NCBI GenBank assembly: GCA_009782825.1
Contig: WRII01000002.1
Span: 1 to 64,000 of the forward strand
Length of the DNA stretch: 64,000 nt
Origin: Peptococcaceae bacterium
GTDB lineage: Bacteria; Bacillota; Desulfitobacteriia; Desulfitobacteriales; Syntrophobotulaceae
Reading direction: 5' to 3'
This document shows positions 16,701 to 26,834 of this stretch, in pieces. Below the pieces are notes generated by a model. That model saw only the letters and a list, made by a program, of their open reading frames with translations, was not told the origin of the DNA and searched no databases. The position numbers were made by a program, and so were the translations under genes. Numbering within the stretch: the first letter of the stretch is position 1; the number at the start of each line of letters is the position of its first letter.

Positions 16701-17396
16701 ATGGAGTATAAGATTCTCATTGTAGACGACGAGCGCGAAATTGCCGACCTGGTTGAATTATACTTAAAAAACGAAAACTACACGGTTTTCAAGTTTTACT
16801 CCGCGCAAGAAGCGATGGACTGTATTGAAAATACGGACCTGGATCTTGCCATATTGGATATTATGATGCCGGGCATAACCGGTTTATCCATTTGCCAAAA
16901 GATACGGGAAACATACACCTATCCCGTCATTATGCTGACCGCCAAAGAAACGGAAACGGACAAAATCACAGGGCTTACCCTTGGCGCGGACGATTACGTC
17001 ACAAAACCTTTTCGTCCTTTAGAATTGATGGCGCGGGTCAAAGCACAGCTAAGGCGCTATAAGAAATACAACGCCGCGCCGGCGCAAAAAGAGACTGTCC
17101 TTATTCATTCCGGCTTAGTGATAGATATAAACACCCATGCTTGTCTGCTCAATGAAAAGCCGCTCTCCCTCACTCCGACAGAGTTTTCAATCTTACGTAT
17201 CCTCTGTGAACGCAAAGGAAATGTGGTGAGTTCGGAACACTTGTTTCACGAGATATGGGGGAACGAGTATTACGACAAAAATAACAATACCATTCCGATA
17301 CACATACGGCACCTGCGCGAAAAGATGGGGGATACGGCGGATAATCCAAAATATATAAAAACCGTATGGGGAGTTGGGTATAAAATTGACATATAA
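16701..17396 (+). CDS. vanR: VanR-like response regulator (OmpR/PhoB family)
   Basis: 231 residues. Receiver domain (about 1-120) with the acidic pair VDDERE, phosphorylation site Asp in LAILDIMMPG and Lys in YVTKPFRP; winged-helix DNA-binding domain (about 130-230) with SLTPTEFSILRILCERKGNVVS and IPIHIRHLREKMGD. It most resembles VanR regulators of glycopeptide resistance. Followed by an overlapping VanS-like kinase and a VanY-like carboxypeptidase, so its target is probably the vanY promoter. The start lies 14 bases after the Rpn stop codon with only a weak ribosome binding site. Confidence 0.88.
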   Translation: MEYKILIVDDEREIADLVELYLKNENYTVFKFYSAQEAMDCIENTDLDLAILDIMMPGITGLSICQKIRETYTYPVIMLTAKETETDKITGLTLGADDYVTKPFRPLELMARVKAQLRRYKKYNAAPAQKETVLIHSGLVIDINTHACLLNEKPLSLTPTEFSILRILCERKGNVVSSEHLFHEIWGNEYYDKNNNTIPIHIRHLREKMGDTADNPKYIKTVWGVGYKIDI

Positions 17397-18558
17397 ATAT
17401 AAACAGAAGCCGGACTATGCCATTTTGGAATGGAAAATTTATGGGAAAGTCGCCCTGATAGCTGTTGCCGCGCTGGTTACGGTCGTTGCGTTGCGCATGC
17501 TCGCAAGCAACAATAATATAGGTGATATTATTGTTCTCATTTTGGAAAAATACTTTAATATGTCGCCGGACGACGCCTTTGTGTTCTACCGGGGCCATAT
17601 CCGCAGAAATCTTGATTATGTTATGTATGCGGCTGTGGCGGTTTTTTTTATTATTTTGTCACGCTTTCTGCTGTCGCAATTTGCAAAATACTTCAATGAA
17701 ATTAGTAACGGCTTGGATAGACTGACTCTGGACACAGGTACGGACAGCGAGGCTGACATCAAGCTGTCTCCGGAGATGGTCTCCATGGAGCGCAAAATAA
17801 AAACCATTAAGCAAACCCTTGAGGAACGTGAACAGGAGGCAAGATTGGCCGAGCAGCGCAAAAATGATGTGGTGATGTACTTGGCTCACGATATTAAAAC
17901 CCCCCTGACGTCAGTTATCGGTTATTTGAGTTTGCTGGATGAGGCGCCGGATATGCCGTTAGAACAAAAGATCAAGTACATTCATATCGGATTGGAAAAA
18001 GCACACCGGTTAGAAAAACTCATCAATGAGTTTTTTGAGATTACACAGTATAACTTACAGACAATCGCCTTATCCAAAAAAGACATTGACCTATATTATA
18101 TGCTTGTGCAATTGGTGGACGAGGTTTATCCACAGCTTGTCGCCCATGGAAAAAAGGCGGTTATCCATGCTGCCGAGGATCTGGCTGTTCACGGCGACCC
18201 GGACAAATTGGCGCGGGCATTTAACAACATTTTGAAAAATGCTATTTTTTATGGTGAAGATAACAGTGTTATTGACATCACCGCGACCCAAAAGAAGGAT
18301 GCTGTGAGTATCGAATTTAGAAACGCCGGGAGTGTTCCCCAAGATAAACTCCTCACAATATTTGATAAATTTTATCGCTTGAACGAAGCGCGGTCATCTG
18401 ACACCGGCGGTGCGGGACTTGGGCTGGCCATTGCCAAGGAAATTGTTGTTTTGCATGGTGGCAGCATTAGGGCGGAAAGCGAAAACAACTCTACACGATT
18501 TAGAGTTGAGCTTCCTGCCAACGAAACGATGGTGCTCTTTGACCACAATAGGTCATAA
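17374..18558 (+). CDS. vanS: VanS-like sensor histidine kinase
   Basis: 394 residues. Two membrane helices (about 28-46 and 85-105) flank a short extracellular loop; a HAMP-like region and coiled coil follow; H-box VMYLAHDIKTPLTSVIGYL, N-box FNNILKNAIFYG, and G-boxes ending GGAGLGLAIAKEIV. It would phosphorylate VanR in response to cell-wall damage or glycopeptide. TTG 17374 overlaps the vanR end by 23 bases; a second in-frame TTG at 17386 is equally possible. Extracellular loop is short (about 38 residues), as in VanS types that bind few ligands directly. Confidence 0.88.
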   Translation: MGIKLTYKYKQKPDYAILEWKIYGKVALIAVAALVTVVALRMLASNNNIGDIIVLILEKYFNMSPDDAFVFYRGHIRRNLDYVMYAAVAVFFIILSRFLLSQFAKYFNEISNGLDRLTLDTGTDSEADIKLSPEMVSMERKIKTIKQTLEEREQEARLAEQRKNDVVMYLAHDIKTPLTSVIGYLSLLDEAPDMPLEQKIKYIHIGLEKAHRLEKLINEFFEITQYNLQTIALSKKDIDLYYMLVQLVDEVYPQLVAHGKKAVIHAAEDLAVHGDPDKLARAFNNILKNAIFYGEDNSVIDITATQKKDAVSIEFRNAGSVPQDKLLTIFDKFYRLNEARSSDTGGAGLGLAIAKEIVVLHGGSIRAESENNSTRFRVELPANETMVLFDHNRS

Positions 18559-18601
18559 TCTTCACAATAGTTAAGGGAATATAAATACAATCTATACTTT
18601 T

Positions 18602-18662
18602 TCTTAATAAATTAACAATCTAATCTTAAAAAACGGCTTGTTTTTTTGCGGTAGACTATAAC
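18602..18662 (+). promoter_or_regulatory. Candidate VanR-activated promoter of vanY
   Basis: TCTTAA occurs at 18602 and 18624, two helical turns apart, within three 11-base direct units, the spacing used by OmpR/PhoB-type dimers. A TATAAC -10 (18657-18662) without a good -35 follows, as expected for an activator-dependent promoter. Confidence 0.4.
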
Positions 18663-18703
18663 TGTAAAGAACAGGCAATAATTTTTATTGGAGGTTGGCA
18701 GTA

Positions 18704-19489
18704 ATGACTATGAAAAATACCACAAGGAGAAACAGCTTTGCCCGGAGCCTATGGATTGTATTTGCAATTGCGGCTATGGCAATATTTATGATCGTGTTAA
18801 AAAACTTTTTCTTTTCTATGGGGAACGAACCAAGTATAACGGCGCTAGAGCTGCAAACATCAAGCCCAAGTTCAGATCTAAGCCCAACATCACGTCCTGC
18901 ACAGATTGAAAAAACAAAAGGACCGGCAAAAACAGAAGATGTTTTGATCCTGGTGAATAAGGCTCATAAGCTGCCTGATGATTATACAATTGATTTAGCG
19001 ACGATTGAGAGTGTAAAAGTAGATAAAGTATTAATAGATGACTTAAAGGCCATGCGAAAAGCGGCCCAAAAAGAGAATATCTCCATACGCATGGAATCCG
19101 CTTATAGGACAAAAGCTGAACAGGAAAAAACCTTTAACAATGCTGTTTCTGAGTATGTTAAACAAGGTCTCTTGCGAAATACAGCTGTGGAGAGAGCCAA
19201 GCAAGTGGCGGCGCTTCCCGGATATTCAGAACACGAAACAGGATTGGCCATAGATTTTTCTTTTGAAGGCCATGCGGAAAAGCAGGCTAAAATGTGGAAT
19301 TGGTTGCGTGAAAATGCGTATAAATATGGATTCATACTGCGCTATCCCGAAGGCGCCAAACACATAACCGGGTATACCTATGAGCCGTGGCATTATAGAT
19401 ATGTTGGCAAGCAGCACGCAAAAGCTATATATAATCAAGGGTTGGTTTTAGAAGAATATCTAAGTGGGGTCGGAATTAACGGAGTGTAA
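18704..19489 (+). CDS. vanY: VanY-like D-alanyl-D-alanine carboxypeptidase
   Basis: 261 residues. N-terminal membrane anchor (about 14-36), a Ser/Pro/Thr-rich spacer, and a peptidase M15B domain (about 85-255). Zinc-binding and catalytic motifs are visible: SAYRTKAEQ, the SEHETGLAIDFS His-x(6)-Asp motif, and EPWHYRYVG with the catalytic Glu and third ligand His. It removes terminal D-Ala from peptidoglycan stems outside the membrane and so lowers glycopeptide binding. ATG 18704 lies 9 bases after GGAGG; TTG 18695 is less likely. No vanH, vanA-type ligase or vanX is present, so high-level resistance is not implied. Confidence 0.88.
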   Translation: MTMKNTTRRNSFARSLWIVFAIAAMAIFMIVLKNFFFSMGNEPSITALELQTSSPSSDLSPTSRPAQIEKTKGPAKTEDVLILVNKAHKLPDDYTIDLATIESVKVDKVLIDDLKAMRKAAQKENISIRMESAYRTKAEQEKTFNNAVSEYVKQGLLRNTAVERAKQVAALPGYSEHETGLAIDFSFEGHAEKQAKMWNWLRENAYKYGFILRYPEGAKHITGYTYEPWHYRYVGKQHAKAIYNQGLVLEEYLSGVGINGV

Positions 19490-19570
19490 CGAAGTGCTGC
19501 ATTAGATGACACGCTTATATCAGACATGATATATTAGCAGTAAAACCACTCAAAGGACGGTGCAAAACCC

Positions 19571-20887
19571 ATGGCGCGCTACATAATACGGGGAACACTT
19601 CTTCCCATGACTGACCCACAGACAGTATATACGGACGGAGAGCTCCTGATTGACAAAGACACAATTGTGGCTGCAGGTCCACGAGGTGTCTGGGACGACT
19701 ATGTGAGAACACAGCCGGACTGGCAGCCGGAGCGGATCCTGAACATGAACAAGTATGTGATCATGCCGGGCCTGGTCAACGCACACACCCATGCTGCCAT
19801 GACGCTGCTCCGCGGGTACGCTGATGATATGCCTCTGATGCCGTGGCTGGAAACAAAAATTTGGCCTTTTGAAGCTTTGATGACGCCGGATGATATGTAC
19901 TGGGGAACTTTGCTGGCCTTGTGCGAGATGATCCGCGGCGGTACGACGGTGATGGCGGATATGTACATGAATGAAGACAGAGTGGCGGATGCCGTGCTGG
20001 AAGCGGGGACTCGGGCTGTGCTGTCTCGAGGGATAACAGCCTTGGATCCGGTGAACGCCAAGAAAGGGTTGCAGGAAAACCTCGACCTCTTCGCCCACTA
20101 TCATGAAGCTGGCGAGGGCCGGGTCAAGATTTTCCTGGGGCCTCATGCGCCGTATACGTGTACGGCAGACTTCCTGCAGGAGGTAAAGCGGGAGGCTGAT
20201 CGCTTGGGAACAGGAATTCATATTCATGTGGCGGAAACCTTGGAGGAGGAGAAGACGATTCTGGAACGCACAGGAAAACGGCCGGTGGCCTGGCTGGAGG
20301 AGCTGGGGCTTTTTGGAGGTTCTGTATTGGCGGCTCACTGTGTGCATGTCAATGAAGAGGACAGGCATATCCTGAAGGCTCATGGCGTTGGTGTTGCCCA
20401 TAACCCGGAGAGTAATATGAAGCTGAACAGCGGAACAGCCCCGGTCACACAGATGCTTGAGATGGGGATCCCTGTCGGATTGGGTACAGACGGCGCGTCA
20501 AGCAACAATGATTTGGATATGTTCAGTGAAATGCGCAGCGCGTCGTTCCTGCAGAAACTCACGTCTTCTCCCACGTCCCTGCCGGCTTATGAGGTGCTCA
20601 AGATGGCTACGGTAACCGGGTGTGAGATTTTAGGATTGGAAGGATGCGGGAAGCTGGCGCCTGGGTATCACGCGGATCTTATAGCGCTGGATTTTGATCA
20701 GCCTCACTTTGTCCCATGTTTTTCAGTGGTGTCTCACTTGGTCTATTGCGCCCGGGGGGCGGATGTGAAGCTGGTGATGACAAAGGGGCGGATTCTCATG
20801 GAAAAGGGTGAGCTGACCGGCTTGGACGAGGAAAAAATCAGCTGGGAAGCGGCGGAACGGGCAAAGGGGATAGCACAGAGGCTGTAG
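19571..20887 (+). CDS. mtaD: Amidohydrolase, 5-methylthioadenosine/S-adenosylhomocysteine deaminase type
   Basis: 438 residues, full length for the MtaD/SsnA group of the metal-dependent amidohydrolase superfamily. Motifs: first metal HxH in NAHTHAAMTL, WLETKIWPFE, the His of IHIHVAETLEEE, LAAHCVHV and the Asp of GLGTDGASSNNDLDM. The N- and C-terminal strands form the usual small beta domain (KLAPGYHADLIALD). It would deaminate MTA, SAH or related adenosines in the cytosol as part of the methyl cycle and purine salvage. A different deamination substrate cannot be excluded. It follows vanY without being an obvious functional partner. Confidence 0.9.
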   Translation: MARYIIRGTLLPMTDPQTVYTDGELLIDKDTIVAAGPRGVWDDYVRTQPDWQPERILNMNKYVIMPGLVNAHTHAAMTLLRGYADDMPLMPWLETKIWPFEALMTPDDMYWGTLLALCEMIRGGTTVMADMYMNEDRVADAVLEAGTRAVLSRGITALDPVNAKKGLQENLDLFAHYHEAGEGRVKIFLGPHAPYTCTADFLQEVKREADRLGTGIHIHVAETLEEEKTILERTGKRPVAWLEELGLFGGSVLAAHCVHVNEEDRHILKAHGVGVAHNPESNMKLNSGTAPVTQMLEMGIPVGLGTDGASSNNDLDMFSEMRSASFLQKLTSSPTSLPAYEVLKMATVTGCEILGLEGCGKLAPGYHADLIALDFDQPHFVPCFSVVSHLVYCARGADVKLVMTKGRILMEKGELTGLDEEKISWEAAERAKGIAQRL

Positions 20888-20952
20888 AGGAAACTTAATA
20901 TTTTTTTTCATAGGAACCCCGTTTCACATAAACCGTTTAAGGACGTCGTGTT

Positions 20953-20982
20953 TTGTCATGCTTTGTCATGCATCAATATTAT
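20953..20982 (+). promoter_or_regulatory. Catalase-chemoreceptor promoter
   Basis: TTGTCA (20953-20958), 18-base spacer, TATTAT (20977-20982). The TTTGTCATGC segment is repeated within the spacer. No clear PerR box is seen. Confidence 0.5.
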
Positions 20983-21023
20983 TACTGTTTATGGGAATAC
21001 TGTTTCCAAGGAGGTGAACCGCC

Positions 21024-22553
21024 ATGAGCGAAAACGATAAAAATCTGACCCGCGAAAACGGAGCGCCGGCAGCCAATCACACAGACGTCCTCACAGCAGG
21101 CCCTCGCGGCCCTATGGTTATGCAGGACATCTGGTATCTGGAAAAACTGGCCCACTTCGATAGAGAGGTCATTCCGGAAAGGCGCATGCATGCCAAAGGC
21201 AGCGGCGCTTTTGGCAAGTTTACAGTCACCGGTGACGTCACAAAGTATACAAAGGCCGGCCTGTTTGCCAAAGTTGGCAAAGAAACGGAAGTTTTTGCTC
21301 GTTTCTCCACCGTGGCGGGAGAACGCGGCGCGGCAGATGCCGAACGGGATATTCGTGGATTTGCGCTGAAATTTTACACAGATGAAGGCAACTGGGATCT
21401 GGCCGGCAACAATACTCCCGTCTTTTTTATCCGTGATCCCATTCATTTTCCGGATCTGAATCACGCCATCAAGCGTGACCCCAAAACCAACCTGCGCTCG
21501 CCTCAAAACAACTGGGATTTCTGGAGTCTGCTTCCCGAAGCCCTCCATCAGATCACAATTGTCATGTCCGACCGGGGTATCCCAGTCGGGTTCAGAAATA
21601 TGCACGGATTTGGCAGCCACACCTACAGCCTGATAAACGCCAAAAACGAACGCGTTTGGGTCAAATTCCACTTCAAGACCCATCAAGGCATCAAAAACCT
21701 TACGGACGAAGAAGCTGAAGCGGTCGTCGCCAAAGACCGGGAAAGCAGTCAGCATGATCTATTCTATTCAATTGAGTGTGGAGATTACCCCCGCTGGACA
21801 CTGTATTTCCAGATCATGACGGAAGACCAGGCCCGGGATCACAAGGACAACCCCTTCGATGTTACCAAAGTGTGGAGTCACAAAGAATACCCTCTCATCG
21901 AAGTCGGTGTCCTGGAGCTGAACCGCAACCCGGAAAACTATTTCGCGGAGGTTGAACAAGCCGCCTTTAACCCTGCCAACATTGTTCCCGGCATCGGTCA
22001 TTCCCCGGACAAAATGCTGCAGGGCCGTCTGTTCTCCTACGGCGACGCTCAACGCTACCGCCTGGGCGTCAATCACAATCTGATCCCCGTGAACGCCCCC
22101 AAATGCCCCGTTCATTCTTATCACCGGGACGGCCAAATGCGCGTGGACGGGAACCAGGGCGCCACCCCCGGTTATCACCCTAACAGTTCCGGCGAATGGG
22201 CCGCACAGCCGGAGTATGCCGAACCGCCCCTTCCCCTGAAGGGGACAGTCGATCATCACAGCCCCTACAGCAACGATAACTGCTTCTATCAACCAGGGGA
22301 TCTCTACCGGTTAATGACGCCGGAAAAACGGACTTTGCTGATAAAAAACACAGCCGCGAGCATCGCTCCCGTTACCAACAATATCAAGTATCGTCATACC
22401 GCTCATTGTTATCTCGCGGATGCGGAATATGGCGAAAACCTCGCCAAGGCACTGGGGCTGAAGCTGGATAAAGTGATGGAGCTGGCCACTATGAGCCGCG
22501 AGGAAAGGCTTCAGGCAACACAAGACCCAAGCAAGAACCCGCAATATTTTTAG
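21024..22553 (+). CDS. katA: Monofunctional heme catalase
   Basis: 509 residues, a small-subunit catalase. The distal His is in RRMHAKGSG (usually RVVHAKG), Asn in [14 protein letters not shown], and the proximal heme-ligand Tyr in [19 protein letters not shown]-binding clade features ([20 protein letters not shown]) are present. It breaks down hydrogen peroxide in the cytosol. AAGGAGGTGA sets ATG 21024. Codon use is richer in C-ending codons than in most neighbouring genes, hinting at a different origin. Only 14 bases separate it from the CZB chemoreceptor, so both are probably on one transcript linking peroxide detoxification with oxidant sensing. Confidence 0.97.
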   Translation: MSENDKNLTRENGAPAANHTDVLTAGPRGPMVMQDIWYLEKLAHFDREVIPERRMHAKGSGAFGKFTVTGDVTKYTKAGLFAKVGKETEVFARFSTVAGERGAADAERDIRGFALKFYTDEGNWDLAGNNTPVFFIRDPIHFPDLNHAIKRDPKTNLRSPQNNWDFWSLLPEALHQITIVMSDRGIPVGFRNMHGFGSHTYSLINAKNERVWVKFHFKTHQGIKNLTDEEAEAVVAKDRESSQHDLFYSIECGDYPRWTLYFQIMTEDQARDHKDNPFDVTKVWSHKEYPLIEVGVLELNRNPENYFAEVEQAAFNPANIVPGIGHSPDKMLQGRLFSYGDAQRYRLGVNHNLIPVNAPKCPVHSYHRDGQMRVDGNQGATPGYHPNSSGEWAAQPEYAEPPLPLKGTVDHHSPYSNDNCFYQPGDLYRLMTPEKRTLLIKNTAASIAPVTNNIKYRHTAHCYLADAEYGENLAKALGLKLDKVMELATMSREERLQATQDPSKNPQYF

Positions 22554-22567
22554 GAGGAACAGAGACC

Positions 22568-23920
22568 ATGCTATTTAGCCGTCGCAGTGATACAGAGGCC
22601 TATGATACTACAGCTCAGAACCTAGGACACGTCATGGCGGAATTCACCCACAACAAGCCGACAGAAATCGAGGCCCATCAGGTGAACGATGAAAAGCTCG
22701 CCCACCTATGGAATCAAGTTGTAACAGAGCATAACAACAAGCGGCTGAGCCTGTTGTTGGATATTAACTCCATCCTTCATCGTATGACCGAGATGGAATT
22801 TGTCGCAGGGATCCTCGACACGGTACACACCCAAGACGATACACTGCGCCATATCGCAGAAGGCAATCAGCAATTGAATCAATCCTTAACTGAAATTGTG
22901 GAATTTGTGGACAGTGTCTCCGCAAGCTCGGAAAATACCATCAAAATCGCAGAGACGAGTACCAATCAGGTCAGAAGCGCTTTTGCCGAAATCGATAAAG
23001 CCATTCAAAAAATGGTCACGATTAACAGCAAAACAGATAATTTGATGGAAAAAGCTAAAAACATCAATGATATCACGGGTCTTGTCAAAGCCATTGCGGA
23101 TCAAACCAACTTACTGGCCCTCAATGCCGCTATTGAAGCGGCTCGTGCCGGTGAACAGGGCAGAGGATTTGCCGTCGTTGCCGATGAAATCCGCAGCTTG
23201 GCGGAGAACACAAAAAAGTCAGTGGAAGATATACAGCAAAACATTCAATCTTTGACAACGATTATGACAGAGACAGTCAATGAAATCGGTTTGGCCAACG
23301 CCGGTTTTGTTAAAGCGACAGAACAAGCCGGAACAGTTGTGAATGAACTGGGAAAAATCAACGAAGAAATCGAGCAGACGGGGAAATCTCTCATGCAGGT
23401 CTCAGCAACAACACAAGAGCAGACCTCCATTATCCATAGCTTCACAGAGTCCTTTGAACAAGCCTACGCGACAGGCGGAGAAATTGCTAAGCAAGTGGAG
23501 TCCTTGGGGAAATATATCTGGGATACAAGTACGCAGGTGGATAAAGCTAAGGGGAATGAATTTAATCAACTAAAGATTACGGATGATAAAGCTTTAAGTC
23601 AAATATTTGTTACAGATCATCGGATGTGGAAATGGCGGCTCTATAATATGTATATGGGATACCTGGATGTTGATCCGAGAACAATGCCTGACCATACCAT
23701 GTGCAATCTGGGCAAATGGGCCATAAGAATGGGCGACACGATGCGCAACAACACCGATCTCAAAAGTTTGGAAGCTCCCCATGCCCAGTTCCATAGCATG
23801 GCCCGGGAAACCGCGGAAGCCATCCGCCGGGGAAATAGGGAACAGGCCTCTCAGCTTCTGCATCAAGTTGACGACCTATCCAATCAGGTAATTAAGATCA
23901 TCAAGAGGTTGTTGGGCTGA
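22568..23920 (+). CDS. Soluble methyl-accepting chemotaxis protein with C-terminal CZB zinc domain
   Basis: 450 residues, no membrane helix, so cytoplasmic. Long coiled coil with the receptor hairpin tip near residues 175-215 ([34 protein letters not shown]), which contacts CheA/CheW. The last 110 residues form a chemoreceptor zinc-binding (CZB) domain: [18 protein letters not shown] and HAQFHSMA supply His, Cys and two His zinc ligands. In other bacteria CZB domains respond to zinc or to hypochlorous acid through the zinc-bound Cys. Its position in a catalase operon fits an oxidant-sensing role. GGAGG precedes the start. Confidence 0.93.
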   Translation: MLFSRRSDTEAYDTTAQNLGHVMAEFTHNKPTEIEAHQVNDEKLAHLWNQVVTEHNNKRLSLLLDINSILHRMTEMEFVAGILDTVHTQDDTLRHIAEGNQQLNQSLTEIVEFVDSVSASSENTIKIAETSTNQVRSAFAEIDKAIQKMVTINSKTDNLMEKAKNINDITGLVKAIADQTNLLALNAAIEAARAGEQGRGFAVVADEIRSLAENTKKSVEDIQQNIQSLTTIMTETVNEIGLANAGFVKATEQAGTVVNELGKINEEIEQTGKSLMQVSATTQEQTSIIHSFTESFEQAYATGGEIAKQVESLGKYIWDTSTQVDKAKGNEFNQLKITDDKALSQIFVTDHRMWKWRLYNMYMGYLDVDPRTMPDHTMCNLGKWAIRMGDTMRNNTDLKSLEAPHAQFHSMARETAEAIRRGNREQASQLLHQVDDLSNQVIKIIKRLLG

Positions 23921-24088
23921 GGGTATTTATGGAAGTATGTTGTTAATATATCGTTGTTAATATGTCGTTTATGATGATTTAAAGCATGCAAGAAATGGGC
24001 AGGGCTTTATATGTGGCGCCCTCCATAAAAGAAAGAGTCAGGCAAGAGCACATTGTTAAAAAACTCATTATTAAAAAACTCTCCACAA

Positions 24089-24130
24089 ACAGTCCTCCAA
24101 AAACAGTCCTCCAAAAACAGTCCTCCAAAA
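24089..24130 (+). repeat. Three 14-bp direct repeats upstream of ylxM
   Basis: ACAGTCCTCCAAAA is repeated three times without gaps (24089-24102, 24103-24116, 24117-24130), ending two bases before the -35 box. It could be an operator or simple repeat. Confidence 0.85.
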
Positions 24131-24132
24131 AT

Positions 24133-24161
24133 TTGACATCGTCCCTGAAATCAGGTAGACT
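24133..24161 (+). promoter_or_regulatory. Promoter of the ylxM-ffh operon
   Basis: Consensus TTGACA (24133-24138), 17-base spacer, TAGACT (24156-24161). Confidence 0.75.
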
Positions 24162-24238
24162 GATTGGGCGTCAAGCAGAAGTACTTTACAGCCATAATCA
24201 TGGCGGTCGACTCTCAAAATAAAAATGCAGGTGATTCT

Positions 24239-24643
24239 ATGCCGGAAGAAACTTCTACACGGGATACTGCACAAGAATGGACTCGCAAAGCTTTATTATT
24301 TGATTTTTACGCGCCGCTTCTGACAAAAAAGCAATGCAGCATATGGGACAACTACTATCAGATGGATTTATCCATGGTGGAGATTGCCCGGCAGCGGAAC
24401 ACCACCCGTCAAGCTGTGCATGCACTGCTCAAAAGAACCGAGGAGAGTCTGGAACTCTATGAGAAAAAGATGGGGCTTATTGAGCACTTTGTGGCAGGAA
24501 AGGATCTTTTGCTGCAGGTGGATAAACGGATACAGTCCTTGCTAACAGATACCGTAACGAATAGGGGCAATCAGGAGGAGTCTCTCTCCGGAGCGGTGGC
24601 GGAAATTCGCATTCTGATTCAAAAGATCCTTGATACTTATTAA
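24239..24643 (+). CDS. ylxM: YlxM family putative helix-turn-helix protein
   Basis: 134 residues. The conserved core LLFDFYAPLLTKKQ.. YYQMDLSMVEIARQRNTTRQAVHALLKR is the UPF0122/YlxM signature: a sigma-70 region 4-like helix-turn-helix. YlxM is nearly always beside ffh and is thought to act with the signal recognition particle, in some species modulating Ffh GTPase activity. ATG 24239 after CAGGTGA gives a family-like start; an in-frame ATG at 24164 would add 25 residues. The protein is longer at its C-terminus than the typical 105-110 residues. Confidence 0.88.
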   Translation: MPEETSTRDTAQEWTRKALLFDFYAPLLTKKQCSIWDNYYQMDLSMVEIARQRNTTRQAVHALLKRTEESLELYEKKMGLIEHFVAGKDLLLQVDKRIQSLLTDTVTNRGNQEESLSGAVAEIRILIQKILDTY

Positions 24644-24741
24644 AGGGTATACCCATGAGCAAAGGGGATACCTCAACTGGATGTCAATAGAGTGGAGAGT
24701 GGAGAGTGGAGAGATGAGAACCGAGGTGAAGACAGGTGGCC

Positions 24742-26109
24742 ATGTTTCAAAACCTTTCTGATCGCATTCAGGGCGTTTTCAAACGCTTGCGGGGAAAGGG
24801 CGCACTCACAGAGAATGATGTCAGCGAAGCCATGCGTGAAGTGCGTGTGGCGCTTCTGGAGGCCGATGTTAATTTTCGTGTGGTCAAAGATTTGGTGGCG
24901 CGCATTAAGGAGCGCGCCGTAGGGACAGAGGTGCTGCACTCCCTGACACCGGGCCAGCAAGTTATCAAAATTGTTAATGAAGAGCTTGTCGCTCTCATGG
25001 GGGGTACAGAAAGCAAAATCGCCATTGCCTCTAAGCCGCCGACAGTCATTATGCTGGTAGGGCTGCAAGGGGCGGGAAAAACAACCCATGCCGCCAAGTT
25101 AGTCCATCACTTCAAGAAACAAGGGAAGCATCCTATGCTGGCAGCCTGCGACATTTACCGGCCGGCGGCGGTAAAGCAATTGTGTGTTTTGGGCGAACAA
25201 GTGGGGGTGCCTGTGTTCAGCCAGGAGAAAGCAAAACCCGCGGATATCGCGGCGGCTGCCCTCAAACAGGCCGCGTCCAACGGGCAAGATATTGTGGTGA
25301 TTGATACGGCAGGCCGACTGCATATCAATGAAGAACTCATGGATGAACTGGGCCACATCAAAGATAAGGTCACTCCTCACGAGATTATCATTGTGGTGGA
25401 CGCCATGATCGGTCAGGACAGCGTCAATGTGGCGGAACAGTTCCACCAAAAGCTGGGACTGACAGGCGTGATTCTGTCCAAGCTCGATGGCGATACCCGA
25501 GGGGGCGCGGCCTTATCTGTTAAAGCGGTCACAGGATGTCCGATCAAATTTGCCGGTATTGGGGAAAAGATTGAGGCTCTTGAGGTCTTCTATCCGGAAC
25601 GCATGGCCTCAAGGATTTTGGGGATGGGGGACGTGCTGACTCTCATCGAAAAAGCGGAACAGGCTGTGGACGCGGAGAAAGCCCGGCAGCTGGAAGAGAA
25701 AATACGCAAGCAGGAGCTCAATCTGGAGGATTTTCTTGATCAGATTGCGGCAGTGCGCAATATGGGATCCTTTTCTTCTCTTTTGGAAATGATTCCAGGG
25801 GTCGGAAATCAGCTCAAGGATGTCACTATTGATGAGAATCAGTTTAACCGGGCTGAAGCCATTATCCGATCCATGACCCAGGAGGAGCGTCAGCATCCTT
25901 CTATTATTAAAGATTCAAGGAAGAAAAGAATTGCCGCGGGCAGCGGCGCCACGGTTCAGGATGTGGGGCGGCTGCTTAAACAATATGAAGATTCCAAAAA
26001 GATGATGAAACAGATGACTCAAATGCCCGGCCTTAAGGCCGACAAATTTAAGGATAAGGCTGGTAAAAAGAAGAAGGCGCAAAAAGGGAAGAAGAAAAGG
26101 AAACGCTGA
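24742..26109 (+). CDS. ffh: Signal recognition particle protein Ffh
   Basis: 455 residues: N-domain helical bundle with [17 protein letters not shown]-domain with P-loop [20 protein letters not shown], and TKLD-type [14 protein letters not shown], then the methionine-rich M-domain with [14 protein letters not shown] and MIPGVGNQ. With SRP RNA it captures signal peptides on ribosomes and docks with FtsY. The tail is strongly basic ([14 protein letters not shown]). Start choice between GTG 24736 and ATG 24742 is open; ATG gives [10 protein letters not shown]. Confidence 0.97.
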   Translation: MFQNLSDRIQGVFKRLRGKGALTENDVSEAMREVRVALLEADVNFRVVKDLVARIKERAVGTEVLHSLTPGQQVIKIVNEELVALMGGTESKIAIASKPPTVIMLVGLQGAGKTTHAAKLVHHFKKQGKHPMLAACDIYRPAAVKQLCVLGEQVGVPVFSQEKAKPADIAAAALKQAASNGQDIVVIDTAGRLHINEELMDELGHIKDKVTPHEIIIVVDAMIGQDSVNVAEQFHQKLGLTGVILSKLDGDTRGGAALSVKAVTGCPIKFAGIGEKIEALEVFYPERMASRILGMGDVLTLIEKAEQAVDAEKARQLEEKIRKQELNLEDFLDQIAAVRNMGSFSSLLEMIPGVGNQLKDVTIDENQFNRAEAIIRSMTQEERQHPSIIKDSRKKRIAAGSGATVQDVGRLLKQYEDSKKMMKQMTQMPGLKADKFKDKAGKKKKAQKGKKKRKR

Positions 26110-26162
26110 GGATCCGTTACGACCCGTTACGCACTAAGAATCCTTTGAAGGAGGTGAAACAT

Positions 26163-26432
26163 ATGGCGACAAAAATTCGCTTACATCGCATGGGGGCTAA
26201 GAAGAACCCTTTTTATCGTATGGTTGTCTGCGACGCAACCACGCGGCGCGACGGCCGGCCGATTCAAGAAATCGGTTATTACGATCCGACCAAGGCTCCT
26301 CATGAGATTAAAATTGACGAATCGCTGGCCCTTAAATGGCTGGGGGAAGGGGCTCAGCCTTCCGATACGGCTAAATCTTTGCTGAGACAGGCCGGAATCA
26401 TGCAGAAATTTCACACGATGAAGAATTCCTAA
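26163..26432 (+). CDS. rpsP: 30S ribosomal protein bS16
   Basis: 89 residues beginning [22 protein letters not shown], the bS16 signature, with [14 protein letters not shown]. Assembly protein of the 30S body. AAGGAGGTGAAAC places the start at ATG 26163. Second gene of the conserved ffh-rpsP-khpA-rimM run. Confidence 0.98.
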   Translation: MATKIRLHRMGAKKNPFYRMVVCDATTRRDGRPIQEIGYYDPTKAPHEIKIDESLALKWLGEGAQPSDTAKSLLRQAGIMQKFHTMKNS

Positions 26433-26468
26433 GGCTCCCTCGTATGGATGGAAAGGGAGGTGGTTTCG

Positions 26469-26699
26469 ATGCGAGAGCTGGTAGAAGTGTTGGCGAAAGC
26501 CTTGGTGGAGTATCCGGATCAGATTGAAGTCACGGAAGCTGAGACGGATAAAACGATTCACCTGCGTTTGACAGTTGCGCCGAGTGATATGGGGAAAGTC
26601 ATTGGCAAACAGGGGAAAACCGCGAATGCGATCCGAACCATTGTTAAGGCGGCTGCCGTGAAAGACGGGCGAAAGGTTATTTTGGATGTGGATCAGTAG
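26469..26699 (+). CDS. khpA: KH-domain RNA-binding protein KhpA (YlqC)
   Basis: 76 residues forming a single KH domain with the GxxG loop in VIGKQGKTANAIR. KhpA pairs with KhpB (Jag) and binds many RNAs, affecting cell elongation and division. GGGAGGTGG precedes ATG 26469. Position between rpsP and rimM is the standard one. Confidence 0.95.
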   Translation: MRELVEVLAKALVEYPDQIEVTEAETDKTIHLRLTVAPSDMGKVIGKQGKTANAIRTIVKAAAVKDGRKVILDVDQ

Positions 26700-26762
26700 G
26701 GATTCGATCAGGAGCCCGGGGCTTGACTTATTAAGCGAGCCAATGTAAGGCGGAATTAATAT

Positions 26763-26783
26763 AAAGGGCGACAGCCCTTTTTC
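26763..26783 (+). terminator. Hairpin between khpA and rimM
   Basis: AAAGGGC GACA GCCCTTT followed by TT; a weak terminator or attenuator that could lower rimM expression relative to rpsP. Confidence 0.45.
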
Positions 26784-26834
26784 CGCTATATTGAGACTTG
26801 TATTTATGAAGGATATGCCATCGGAGTGATGTTT

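Noticed and set aside
19550-20401. 284-codon minus-strand frame opposite mtaD
   Set aside because: Shadow of the amidohydrolase; translation is Gln/His/Arg-rich without domains.
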